DNA from: JAZSNL01 sp045536365
GTDB taxonomy: Bacteria; Bacillota_I; Bacilli_A; ML615J-28; CAG-313
NCBI GenBank assembly: GCA_045536365.1
Contig: JAZSNL010000013.1
Location: 10,062-74,061, forward strand
Reading direction: 5' to 3'
Length of the DNA: 64,000 nucleotides
Below the pieces are notes generated by a model, which worked only from the letters and a program-made list of their open reading frames with translations, did not search any database and was not told the origin of the DNA. The first letter of the stretch is position 1; each line of letters starts with the position of its first letter. This document shows, piece by piece, positions 26,205 through 35,154 of this stretch. The position numbers and the translations under genes were made by a program.

Positions 26205-27077
26205 ATGAAAATTCTTATTTCAACAGATACATCTTGCCTATTAAAAAACGGCATATTAGAAAAATTAGGCATTAGTGTATTTCCGTTAAATGTTATTATT
26301 GATGGAGAAGAATACTTAGATAGCGTAACCATCAATCAAGAACAACTATGTGAAGCTATGAGAAGTGGTAAAAGTATTAAAACTTCTACTCCAGCTTATG
26401 GTATTATTTTAGAATACTTTGATAAATTATTTGAACAAGGTTACGACCACATTATTCACTTTACAATATCATCAAAACTTTCTTCAATGTATAATTTATT
26501 CTATGGTATTTCAGAAGAAAACTATCAAGGTAAATTAACTGTTATAGATTCATATTCTTTATCAACAGGTATGTTAAATAATGTTTTATATGCATACGAT
26601 GAAGTTAATAAAGGAACAAGGATAGATAAAATTGTAGAAGAAATTGAAAATCGTAAAAATACTAATGAAATAGTATTTATTCCAGAAAATTTAAATGCAT
26701 TAAAAAATGGTGGACGTATTTCACCTGCTATTGCTGCTATCGCAAATACAATTGGTATTAAACCTTTAATTGTATTAGAAGATGGAGCACTAGAAAAAGA
26801 TAAAATGATTAAAAATGTTAAAAACGCTTTATTTGAAAGATTCTCTAAAGCACTTGAAACTAAACCAGTAGAAGAATATGATTACACTTTAGTTTCATTC
26901 TATCCAAAAGAAGTAGTCTATAATAATTTAAAAAATGAATGTATAAAATTAATAAGAGAAGAAAATATTTTAGAAGGATTAATTCCTATTAATGTTTGTG
27001 CTCATTGTGGACCTGGTACAATTGGTGTTTTAGTCACAAAGAAAATTAATAATAAATCAATTAAAGAATTTATGTGA
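26205..27077 (+). CDS. DegV-family fatty-acid-binding protein
   Basis: This 290-residue DegV (FakB-like) protein has STDTSCLL at the N-terminus, SIKTSTPAYG, HFTISSKLSSMYN, DSYSLSTGM, NLNALKNGGRIS and a final AHCGPGTIGVL. FakB proteins hold fatty acids for phosphorylation by FakA. The start at 26205 has AAAAAGGAG in front. A longer frame from 26115 runs through the promoter and is rejected. Confidence 0.92.
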   Translation: MKILISTDTSCLLKNGILEKLGISVFPLNVIIDGEEYLDSVTINQEQLCEAMRSGKSIKTSTPAYGIILEYFDKLFEQGYDHIIHFTISSKLSSMYNLFYGISEENYQGKLTVIDSYSLSTGMLNNVLYAYDEVNKGTRIDKIVEEIENRKNTNEIVFIPENLNALKNGGRISPAIAAIANTIGIKPLIVLEDGALEKDKMIKNVKNALFERFSKALETKPVEEYDYTLVSFYPKEVVYNNLKNECIKLIREENILEGLIPINVCAHCGPGTIGVLVTKKINNKSIKEFM

Positions 27078-27120
27078 AAATAGTAATAATTTAAGATTAT
27101 TAGTGATACATAAATAGTAA

Positions 27121-27178
27121 AAAACTCCCTATATAGAGCTTACCAATATTGGTTAAGACTTAAAAGGGAGTTTTTTGA
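27121..27178. terminator. Long hairpin terminator between DegV gene and toxin gene
   Basis: AAAAACTCCCT at 27121 pairs with AGGGAGTTTTT at 27166-27176. The loop holds an inner palindrome ACCAATATTGGT. T- and A-runs on opposite sides make it suitable for both convergent units. Confidence 0.8.
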
Positions 27179-27202
27179 TTTTATTATGTGGATGCTTATT
27201 TT

Positions 27203-27478
27203 TTAAAATAAGTCAGAATGAGTACCTAATCTTGTCAGAATAAGTATTGAATTATTGTAGTTTACGTAATATATTAAAAGCCAGTCAGGTTCAATATGAC
27301 ATTCTCTTAATCCTGCCATATTTCCTACAAGAACATGATCTTTGTATTTTTCTTCTAATTTTTCTGAATTTGCAAGTTTATTTATTACTAAAAATAATTT
27401 GTCTAAATTTTTGCCTTGTTTTGTAGCTCGTTTTAAATCATTTTTAAATTTATTTGAAAAATTAACTTGCAACTTCAT
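27203..27478 (-). CDS. YafQ-family type II toxin (mRNA interferase)
   Basis: This 91-residue RelE-fold toxin shows the YafQ pattern KDHVLVGNMAGLRECHIEPD and a C-terminal LGTHSDLF. His48, His61, Asp65 and His87 match the catalytic histidines and Asp of E. coli YafQ, so the toxin is probably active as a ribosome-dependent mRNA endonuclease. The start at 27478 has AGGTG upstream. A GTG at 27487 would overlap the antitoxin stop. One base separates it from the antitoxin gene. Confidence 0.92.
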   Translation of the reverse strand: MKLQVNFSNKFKNDLKRATKQGKNLDKLFLVINKLANSEKLEEKYKDHVLVGNMAGLRECHIEPDWLLIYYVNYNNSILILTRLGTHSDLF

Positions 27479-27479
27479 T

Positions 27480-27752
27480 TTAAACACCTAAAGCTTTTTT
27501 TAATTCTTCAATTGTTTTATATCCTTTGTTAGGATCATTACTTAAACGAATACTTTCTTCGATTGCTTCAATAGTTTCTTTGTTAGGAATGTCGCCTTTG
27601 ATTTCAAAAGGAATTCCATTTTGTCTTATTACTTGTCTTAAAAATATATTAATGGCTGTTGTCATATTTAGACCTAAATCTTCGAAAATTTTTTCAGACG
27701 TTTCTTTAACAGATTTATCTATACGAATATTTAAATTAGTTGAATTATTCAT
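27480..27752 (-). CDS. RelB/DinJ-family antitoxin
   Basis: This 90-residue protein has the ribbon-helix-helix start NLNIRIDKSVKETSEKIFEDLG followed by MTTAINIFLRQVIRQNGIPFE, typical of RelB/DinJ antitoxins. The C-terminal helix (EELKKALGV) would wrap the toxin. It should neutralise YafQ and repress the shared promoter. GGAGGTG precedes the ATG. Confidence 0.92.
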   Translation of the reverse strand: MNNSTNLNIRIDKSVKETSEKIFEDLGLNMTTAINIFLRQVIRQNGIPFEIKGDIPNKETIEAIEESIRLSNDPNKGYKTIEELKKALGV

Positions 27753-27779
27753 AAAACACCTCCACTATATTATATGTAC

Positions 27780-27808
27780 ATTATATCATAAAGTATACAC
27801 AATGTCAA
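27780..27808 (-). promoter_or_regulatory. Consensus promoter of the toxin-antitoxin operon
   Basis: On the minus strand, TTGACA (27808-27803), a 17-bp spacer and TATAAT (27785-27780) match the consensus fully. The small palindrome ATGTACAT (27774-27781) overlaps the -10 box and could be the antitoxin operator. Confidence 0.82.
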
Positions 27809-27880
27809 TACAATATCTTTACAATTTTTTTATTTTATAATTTAATTTAAATTATATTATTATAAATTATTGAAATAACC

Positions 27881-27909
27881 TTGTAAAAAAAGGAAGAATT
27901 TGATATAAT
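27881..27909 (+). promoter_or_regulatory. addBA promoter
   Basis: TTGTAA (27881-27886), a 17-bp spacer and TATAAT (27904-27909) lie 21 bp upstream of addB. Confidence 0.78.
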
Positions 27910-27930
27910 ATTAAAAAAGAAGGTGAAAAG

Positions 27931-30552
27931 ATGAATCAACAGCTTATGGATATGATTAGTAATAATCGAAACGAAACAATGTTATTAGTAACACCTAACT
28001 CATTAAAAAGAGAAATATTAAAAGAAATATCAAATAAAGGTCTTTTTAATATTTCATGGATTTCATTAAACGAATTAATTAATAAATTAACTTATCAATT
28101 AGATGATAATGCGGTTATGTATTTAATGAATAATTTTAATATTAATTTCGATACCGCAAATACATACATCAAACAAATTCTTAATACTTTATATATTGAT
28201 ATTAATAATTGTAAAGATAAGATTAAATATAATACAATTAAAGATATTATTATTTATTTATGTGAAAATGAGTTAATAGAATTTGATGAAGCGTTTTTTA
28301 AAGATTTAAAAGAAAAAAATGATTATTTGAAAAATATTAATAAAGTTAAAACTAATTCATTATTTAGAGATAATATTAGTAAAAAGAAAATAATTGTTTA
28401 TGGATATCTTAACTTAAATAAAATTCAAGAAAAAATATTAAAAGGAATATTAAAAGATGATGATTTTATTCCTTTTGATAATAATTATTCTAATATTAAT
28501 TACATTTTAAAATGTAAAGATATTGATGAAGAAGTATATCATTTAGCTGAAAATATTGCTGGAAAGATCAATGAAAATGTTTCAATTAATGATATTAAAA
28601 TAGTAGGTTTAAATGATAATTATTATTCAAAATGTAAAAGAATATTTAATTTATATCATATTCCTGTAAATTTTGAAGAAAAAGTTATGGTAAGATATTT
28701 ACCTATCACAAAAGTAATTTTAGATAAAATTAATAATGATCAATTAACAAGTGAATTTATTGAATCATTAAATGAAGAAGAATTAATGATTCTTGATAAA
28801 ATTACAAATGCGGTTAATAAAGCCTATGTTATTAAGAATAAAGTAAGTGAAAAAGTATATTATGAATATATTGATAATTTATTAAAAGAAACATACATAA
28901 GAACAAGTGAATCTAAAAATAAAATTGAATTATTATCAGAAGAAGATGTTATTACATTAAAAGATAAACATGTTTTTATACTTAATTTTAATCAAGGAGT
29001 TTTTCCTAAGATAAATATGGATGAAGATTATTATAGTGATAAAACAAAAATAGATAATAGTCTTGATAGTAGTAGTTTATTAAATGAAACTAATAAACTA
29101 AAAACATTAAATATGTTAAAAAGTAATAATAATTTATACATTAGCTATCGCTTAAAAGATGAAGGTGTAGAATTAATAAGAAGTTCTTTATTAAATGAAT
29201 TTAACATTAAAGAAATTAGTTTAGAAAACAGTTATTCTAAATATTCTGATGATTATAATAAATACATTTTAAGTATTAAATTAGATAATTATAATAAATA
29301 CCGTGTTAAGGATGAGTTATTATTAAAATTAAATACAACTTATCATAATGGTGAGTCTGATTATCAATATGGAACATATGATAATCAATTTAGTGGTTTA
29401 TCAGAAGAAGGACTAAAATTTACAAGAGATAAGTTAAGCATTGATGCGGTGAGGGGAACAAAGAACCAAGAGTTGTTAAATACTTCTGGAAATAAGATTA
29501 AATTATCATATTCTAGTATTGATAGTTATAATAGTTGTGCTTTTAAGTATTATGTTTCTAAAGTATTAAAAATTGATTTATTTGAAGAAACTTTCTCTAC
29601 TTTTAAAGGTAGTTTATTCCATCATGTTTTAAAAGAAATGAATAAAGTTGGTTTTGATATTGATCAAGAAATTGATCAATTTGTTGAAACATCACGTTAT
29701 AAATTACCAACAAAAGAAAAACTATTCTTAGAAAACATGAAAGAAGATATTAAAGAAAATACGAAAGTTATTCAAGAATTTGATAAAATAATTGAATATA
29801 AAGAACATGTGTCAGAAGGACAAATTGAATATATTGAAACTATTAATACTGATTTAACTTTATATATGTATGGAGAAATTGATAAAATATCTTTTAAACA
29901 AAGAGATAATAAGACATATGTAATGGTAGTTGATTATAAAACATATAGTGTTGATATTGATTTAGATTTAATTCCTCATGGATTATCATTACAATTACTT
30001 GTTTATTATCAATTAATTAAAAAAGCATTAAAAATATTTGATCCTGTTAATAAGAAAAATATCGACTTTATTGATCCTGAAATTGGTGGATTTTATATTC
30101 AAGAAATATTACCTAAAATAGAAGGTAATAATCAAGAAGAATATGATAAAAATCGTATTAAAAATTTAAGATTAAAAGGATATACCAACATCACATACCA
30201 AGATCGTGGTGATATTAGGTTAATGGATGATCGTGGTGTTGTTTTAAATATTAATGATGATGTAATTAAAAACTTTACAGTTACACAAAAGAACACTTTT
30301 CATTCAAATGCTTTAGTAATTGATAACAAAGAAATAGATTCATTAATGACAGAAGTAGATCATCAAATTAAGAAAACATCAGAAAATATTTATTATGGAA
30401 AGTTTGATATTAATCCTAAACAATATCGTAAATTTAGTTATAAAGACAATACATATGGTGATAGAAAAAATATAGGATGTAAATTCTGTAAATTTAAAGA
30501 TATTTGTTATATGATTCCTGATAATTATCAGGAAATTAAAGGAGGTAAATAA
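27931..30552 (+). CDS. addB: AddB subunit of the AddAB helicase-nuclease
   Basis: The product has 873 residues, clearly shorter than Bacillus AddB (about 1166). The C-terminal nuclease is recognisable by GEIDKI and VVDYKT, and the iron-sulfur cysteines are present: Cys536 in SYNSCAFKYY and Cys850, Cys853 and Cys859 in CKFCKFKDIC. The N-terminus reads MLLVTPNSLKRE and lacks the usual Walker A (GxSGSGKT). This subunit recognises Chi and cuts one strand during double-strand-break repair. Its stop overlaps the addA start by one base. Confidence 0.88.
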   Translation: MNQQLMDMISNNRNETMLLVTPNSLKREILKEISNKGLFNISWISLNELINKLTYQLDDNAVMYLMNNFNINFDTANTYIKQILNTLYIDINNCKDKIKYNTIKDIIIYLCENELIEFDEAFFKDLKEKNDYLKNINKVKTNSLFRDNISKKKIIVYGYLNLNKIQEKILKGILKDDDFIPFDNNYSNINYILKCKDIDEEVYHLAENIAGKINENVSINDIKIVGLNDNYYSKCKRIFNLYHIPVNFEEKVMVRYLPITKVILDKINNDQLTSEFIESLNEEELMILDKITNAVNKAYVIKNKVSEKVYYEYIDNLLKETYIRTSESKNKIELLSEEDVITLKDKHVFILNFNQGVFPKINMDEDYYSDKTKIDNSLDSSSLLNETNKLKTLNMLKSNNNLYISYRLKDEGVELIRSSLLNEFNIKEISLENSYSKYSDDYNKYILSIKLDNYNKYRVKDELLLKLNTTYHNGESDYQYGTYDNQFSGLSEEGLKFTRDKLSIDAVRGTKNQELLNTSGNKIKLSYSSIDSYNSCAFKYYVSKVLKIDLFEETFSTFKGSLFHHVLKEMNKVGFDIDQEIDQFVETSRYKLPTKEKLFLENMKEDIKENTKVIQEFDKIIEYKEHVSEGQIEYIETINTDLTLYMYGEIDKISFKQRDNKTYVMVVDYKTYSVDIDLDLIPHGLSLQLLVYYQLIKKALKIFDPVNKKNIDFIDPEIGGFYIQEILPKIEGNNQEEYDKNRIKNLRLKGYTNITYQDRGDIRLMDDRGVVLNINDDVIKNFTVTQKNTFHSNALVIDNKEIDSLMTEVDHQIKKTSENIYYGKFDINPKQYRKFSYKDNTYGDRKNIGCKFCKFKDICYMIPDNYQEIKGGK

Positions 30553-33500
30553 TGGGTAAAACAAAATGGAATGATGACCAAAAGAAAGCATTATTTGCAG
30601 AAACAAAAAATATCTTAGTAAGTGCTGGAGCTGGTAGTGGTAAAACTGCTGTTTTATCAGAAAGAGTTCTTGAAAAAGTTAAAAATGGAATGAATATTAG
30701 CAGTTTATTATTATTAACTTTTACTAAAGCTGCAGCAGCAGAAATGAAAGAAAGAATTAGAAAAAAACTAATTGAAGCAGCTAAAGAAGAAAAAAATGAA
30801 TTAATTGAAAATGCAATTAGCCAAATTGATACTAGTTATATTTGTACATTTGATAGCTTTGCGTTATCAGTTGTTAGAAAATATCATTATATTTTAGATT
30901 TACCAAAAAGTGTTAGTATATCTGATGATAGTATAATGAAAGTAACTATTTTACAAATTATTGATGAAATATTAAATGAATATTATGAAAGTAATGACCC
31001 TCATTTTAAAGAATTAATCGCAGCTTATGTAAAAAAAGATGATGATAATTTAAGAATTAGATTGTTAAATGTTTATATGGGCTTAACATTAAAATTAGAT
31101 ATTGAAGGATATTTAAATTACTTAAAAGATTCTTTATTTGATTTTGATTTACTTAACCAATATGGGCAAAGTTTTATTCAAGATTTAATTAATAAAGTTA
31201 AGGAATATCATTATTTATTAGATAATCTTGAAAAAATAGTTAATAGTGATGAATTTGAATCTAAGTATCCACAATCTAAGTATCCAGAACATAAAAATAC
31301 AATATTAAAAAATATTGGTAATATTAAAGAAATTGATAATTATGATGAATTAATTAAAATAGGTGTATATTTTACTGATATACTTAATGGTAAAACAATT
31401 AAAGGAATTCCTGAGTATGTAGATAATCGTAACCGTTTTGGAAAAGTTAAAGATAAAATACTTAAAGTTTTTGAAAATATTGGGCTTAAAGATCCATATA
31501 AAAATAATATAACATATGATGATTTAATTAATGGTGTATATAAATCAATGAATAATACTAATTTAATTATTGATATTTTAATTAAATTACATCAAAGATT
31601 AACTAAATTACAAAAAGAAAAATCATTATATGTTTTTAATGATATTGCAAAAATGTCAATAAAACTAGTAAGTGAAAATGAAGATATTAAAGATGAATTA
31701 AAAAATAGTTTTACTGAAATTATGATTGATGAATATCAAGATACATCTGATTTACAAGAAGAATTTATTAAATATATTAGTAATGATAATGTATATCGTG
31801 TAGGGGATGTTAAACAATCAATTTATGGATTTAGAAATGCTAATCCTGAATTATTTAGTGATAAGTATAATTCATATGATGATTATGATGAAAAGTCATC
31901 AAGTATGAATCAAAAAATTGATTTAGCATTAAATTACCGTACTAGAGAAGAAGTATTAATTGGCATTAATGATATCTTTAATAGTGTTATGACAAAGAGA
32001 TTAGGTGGAGCTGATTATAAAGCTCGTCATCAATTAAAATATGGTAATAAGAGTTATGAGTTAAAAGATTCGTCTAATAATTATAATGTGGAACTTTACA
32101 ATTATAATAATGATGAACAATTAGATGATTCTTTTAAAGAATATGAAAAAGAAGCTTTTATTATTGTTAATGATATTATTGATAAAGTTAATAATAAATA
32201 TAAAGTATTAGATAAAGATCCTGAACAATCAAAAGAAGATGCTGACTTAAATGGTCAAAAGTTTGTTTTAAGAGATTGTAATTATAATGATTTTGCGATA
32301 TTAATATCTAAAAAGACTGATTTTGATAATATTAAAAAAATATTTGAGTATTTTAAAGTTCCTTTAAGAGTTTATAAAGATGAATCTATTACATCAGGAT
32401 ATGATTTAAATATTATTGTTAATATTCTTAAAGCTATTTCCTTATTAGAAAAAGGATTAATTGATAGTACTGAATTTAAATATTTATACGTTAGTATTTC
32501 AAGAAGTTATTTTTACCGTACAAGTGATGAAGAAATATTACTTAGTGTCAGAACTGATAAATATAAAGATTCAAAGTTAGTTGAATTATTATATAGTATT
32601 GTAAAAAGACTTCCTTATTTATCTAATCGAATGATTATTGAGTTGATTTTAGAAAAGTTTAATGTTTATGAACTTGCTTATACTGTTGGTGATATTAATA
32701 AACTTGATAAAGAACTTGAATTTATTTTGGAATTTGCGGATGCACATAATGAATTTGGTATTGATTTTATTAAGAGTTTAGAAGATATTATTGATTTAAC
32801 TGATGAATCTTCTTTTGGTGATTCAGCAAATATTAAATTAGAATTTAAAACTACAATTCCTGTTGATGAAGCTGTGAATTTAATGACAATTCACGCATCT
32901 AAAGGATTAGAGTATAAGATTTGTTATTTCTCTGGATTGAGTCATGAATTTGAGAAAAAAGAAACACAAGGTAATTTTATTTATCATAAAAAAGTTGGTA
33001 TTGTAAGTAAGTATGATGAATATGGATTAAAGAGTAATTTCTTAGTTGAATATTTAAAGAATAAATTAGAAGAAAGTATTGTTTCAGAAAAAATAAGATT
33101 ATTCTATGTAGCACTTACAAGAACTAAAGAAAAAGCTATTTTATTAACTTCAATTAATAGGGAAGATTTAATTTCTGAAGGTGATTTACCTAATACTTTC
33201 CAAGATTTTGTTGAAATTGCATTAAAGAATACAAATCATTTAATATTTAAAGATATTGATATAAAAGAATATGATTTAACAAAGAATTATTTAAATAAAC
33301 AAAAGTTAGAAAAATTAGGAACAAGTAGTAATTTAATTGAAACTAATTCTGAATGGCTTAACAATATTCCTCAAGAAGAAGAGGTTGTTTCATCTAGTTA
33401 TTCGAAAAAGACTCATGGAATTAAGAGTAAATCAGAAATGGATAAAATGAATCTTGGTACTGATATTCACTATATTTTTGAAATGTTGGATTTTAATGAT

Positions 33501-33839
33501 CATAATATTGAAAGTCAAATTGATCAATTAAATATCAGTAAATTCTTGAAAGATAAAGTTAAGGCTTTCTTTAAACAAGATTTAGTTAAAAATATTAAAA
33601 ATGGTAAAGTATACCATGAATATGAATTTATTGATGATAATAAACATGGTATTATTGACTTAATGGTTGAATATGATGATTATATTGATATTATTGATTT
33701 TAAATTAAAGAATGTTACTGATGAAGCTTATGTTGCGCAGCTTAATGGATATAAGAGTTATATTGAAAAGGTATCTAATAAAAAAGTATATATTTATTTA
33801 TATTCAATTATTGATGAAGAGTTTTTAGAAATAAAATAG
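30552..33839 (+). CDS. addA: AddA subunit of the AddAB helicase-nuclease
   Basis: This 1095-residue UvrD/Rep-type helicase has the Q-motif WNDDQKKAL, Walker A SAGAGSGKTAV (about 25-34), FTKAAAAEMKERI, the Walker B region MIDEYQDTSDLQ, VGDVKQSIYGFR, and the late motifs MTIHASKGLEY and FYVALTRTKEKA. The C-terminal RecB-type nuclease has GIIDLMVE and DIIDFKLK with Asp and Lys in place. It unwinds and degrades broken ends with AddB. AGGAGG precedes the ATG. Confidence 0.95.
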   Translation: MGKTKWNDDQKKALFAETKNILVSAGAGSGKTAVLSERVLEKVKNGMNISSLLLLTFTKAAAAEMKERIRKKLIEAAKEEKNELIENAISQIDTSYICTFDSFALSVVRKYHYILDLPKSVSISDDSIMKVTILQIIDEILNEYYESNDPHFKELIAAYVKKDDDNLRIRLLNVYMGLTLKLDIEGYLNYLKDSLFDFDLLNQYGQSFIQDLINKVKEYHYLLDNLEKIVNSDEFESKYPQSKYPEHKNTILKNIGNIKEIDNYDELIKIGVYFTDILNGKTIKGIPEYVDNRNRFGKVKDKILKVFENIGLKDPYKNNITYDDLINGVYKSMNNTNLIIDILIKLHQRLTKLQKEKSLYVFNDIAKMSIKLVSENEDIKDELKNSFTEIMIDEYQDTSDLQEEFIKYISNDNVYRVGDVKQSIYGFRNANPELFSDKYNSYDDYDEKSSSMNQKIDLALNYRTREEVLIGINDIFNSVMTKRLGGADYKARHQLKYGNKSYELKDSSNNYNVELYNYNNDEQLDDSFKEYEKEAFIIVNDIIDKVNNKYKVLDKDPEQSKEDADLNGQKFVLRDCNYNDFAILISKKTDFDNIKKIFEYFKVPLRVYKDESITSGYDLNIIVNILKAISLLEKGLIDSTEFKYLYVSISRSYFYRTSDEEILLSVRTDKYKDSKLVELLYSIVKRLPYLSNRMIIELILEKFNVYELAYTVGDINKLDKELEFILEFADAHNEFGIDFIKSLEDIIDLTDESSFGDSANIKLEFKTTIPVDEAVNLMTIHASKGLEYKICYFSGLSHEFEKKETQGNFIYHKKVGIVSKYDEYGLKSNFLVEYLKNKLEESIVSEKIRLFYVALTRTKEKAILLTSINREDLISEGDLPNTFQDFVEIALKNTNHLIFKDIDIKEYDLTKNYLNKQKLEKLGTSSNLIETNSEWLNNIPQEEEVVSSSYSKKTHGIKSKSEMDKMNLGTDIHYIFEMLDFNDHNIESQIDQLNISKFLKDKVKAFFKQDLVKNIKNGKVYHEYEFIDDNKHGIIDLMVEYDDYIDIIDFKLKNVTDEAYVAQLNGYKSYIEKVSNKKVYIYLYSIIDEEFLEIK

Positions 33840-33848
33840 GAGGTATTT

Positions 33849-34193
33849 ATGACTTTAAGAAGAAAAATAATGATTATTACGCCTTTTATAACGTTTATTT
33901 TATTTATTGTTTTACGTTATGTATTAAAGGAATTAGGCATGCATGATAAATTAAAATGGACTTATTTAGTTTATTTAATTAATTTAACTATTCCTTTCTT
34001 AATTGGTGAATGGAAGATTAATTTTAGTTATCCTCTTGTAATGGCGGTTTTATATTTACTTCTTGGATTTTGTTTTAATTTATGGCATCCAGGATGGGTT
34101 GTTTTTATAACTATTCCTATTTATTACACTCTTAAAGCACCTACTGCAAAAAAGGTTAAGATTAATGATAAAGGGGAGTTTATTGATGAATAA
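33849..34193 (+). CDS. Small membrane protein of unknown function
   Basis: A 114-residue protein with about three or four hydrophobic helices (12-28, 40-55, 63-80, 82-96) and a charged C-terminal tail. The family is not recognised. It is preceded by AGGAGG, lies 9 bp after addA and overlaps the next gene by 5 bp, so it is part of the same transcript. Confidence 0.75.
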   Translation: MTLRRKIMIITPFITFILFIVLRYVLKELGMHDKLKWTYLVYLINLTIPFLIGEWKINFSYPLVMAVLYLLLGFCFNLWHPGWVVFITIPIYYTLKAPTAKKVKINDKGEFIDE

Positions 34194-35046
34194 AGTATTT
34201 TTTATTGATAAGTTTGATAGTGATAGTTTAATGAAACTATATAAAGCTGTTAATTTTGAATTAAAAGGGAAAGTTGCGGTGAAGGTTCATTCTGGTGAAC
34301 CAGGGAATCAAAACTTTTTAAGACCGGATTTTTGGGTTGATTTAATTAATCATGTAAATGGAACTGTAGTTGAATGTAATGCGGCATATAAGGGAAAAAG
34401 AGATACAACTAAGAAGCATTTATTAACTTTAAGAGAACATAAATGGACTGATTATTTTGATGTTGATTTAATGGATCAAGATGGAAATGATTTAGTATTA
34501 GATATTCCAAATGGTAAAGTTATAAAGAAGAATTATGTTGGTCGAAATTTAGAAAAATATGATTCGATGTTAGTTTTATCGCATTTCAAAGGTCATCCTA
34601 TGGGGGGATATGGTGGTGCTTTAAAACAATTATCGATTGGTATTGCTTCTAGTTATGGTAAAGCTTATATTCATGGAGCGGGTGTTCCTGAAAAAATTTG
34701 GACAGCTGATCATAATTTGTTTTTAGAATCAATGGCTGATGCTGCAAAATCAGTAGTTGATTATTTTAAGGGTAATGTTATTTATATTAATGTTATGAAG
34801 AATTTATCAGTGGATTGTGATTGTTGTAGTGTTGCAGAGGATCCTTGTATGAAGGATATTGGAATGTTGATATCTTTAGATCCTGTTGCGATTGATCAAG
34901 CTTGTTTGGATTTGGTTTATCAATCAAGTGATTTAGGAAAGACTCATTTTATTGAAAGGGTTGAATCAAGAAATGGTCATTTAACTATTGAAGCAGCACA
35001 GGAAATTGGTTGTGGAAGTAGTGAGTATGAATTAATAAGATTATAA
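34189..35046 (+). CDS. DUF362-family protein
   Basis: This 285-residue protein has the DUF362 pattern: VAVKVHSGEPGNQNFLRP, LSHFKGHPMGGYGGALKQLSIG and INVMKNLSVDCDCC. Cysteines at CDCC and DPC could bind a metal or cluster, but the classical C-terminal ferredoxin repeats are missing. The function of the family is not established. The start at 34189 follows AAAGGGGAG. Confidence 0.85.
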   Translation, partial: NKVFFIDKFDSDSLMKLYKAVNFELKGKVAVKVHSGEPGNQNFLRPDFWVDLINHVNGTVVECNAAYKGKRDTTKKHLLTLREHKWTDYFDVDLMDQDGNDLVLDIPNGKVIKKNYVGRNLEKYDSMLVLSHFKGHPMGGYGGALKQLSIGIASSYGKAYIHGAGVPEKIWTADHNLFLESMADAAKSVVDYFKGNVIYINVMKNLSVDCDCCSVAEDPCMKDIGMLISLDPVAIDQACLDLVYQSSDLGKTHFIERVESRNGHLTIEAAQEIGCGSSEYELIRL

Positions 35047-35090
35047 TTAAAAGGGTATTAAAACAATTGTTTTAATACCTTTTAATATTG
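35047..35090 (+). terminator. Rho-independent terminator
   Basis: AAAAGGGTATTAAAAC pairs with GTTTTAATACCTTTT around 35064. It closes the addB-addA-DUF362 transcript. Confidence 0.75.
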
Positions 35091-35106
35091 TAATTTTGTT
35101 ATTCTC

Positions 35107-35135
35107 TTGAAAAAATCTATCTTTTTTGGTAAAAT
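35107..35135 (+). promoter_or_regulatory. Promoter of the RNase J-like gene
   Basis: TTGAAA (35107-35112), a 17-bp spacer and TAAAAT (35130-35135) lie 19 bp upstream of the chosen start. The upstream in-frame TTG is part of this -35 box and so is not the start codon. Confidence 0.75.
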
Positions 35136-35154
35136 AAATATAAAGGTGATTAAT

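Noticed and set aside
27526..27840. Plus-strand frame over the toxin-antitoxin genes
   Set aside because: It is antisense to a well-supported antitoxin gene and has no promoter or ribosome site.
35107..35154. N-terminal extension of the RNase J-like protein
   Set aside because: The TTG start is the -35 box of the promoter. The ATG at 35155 has AAAGGTG in front and gives the family N-terminus.
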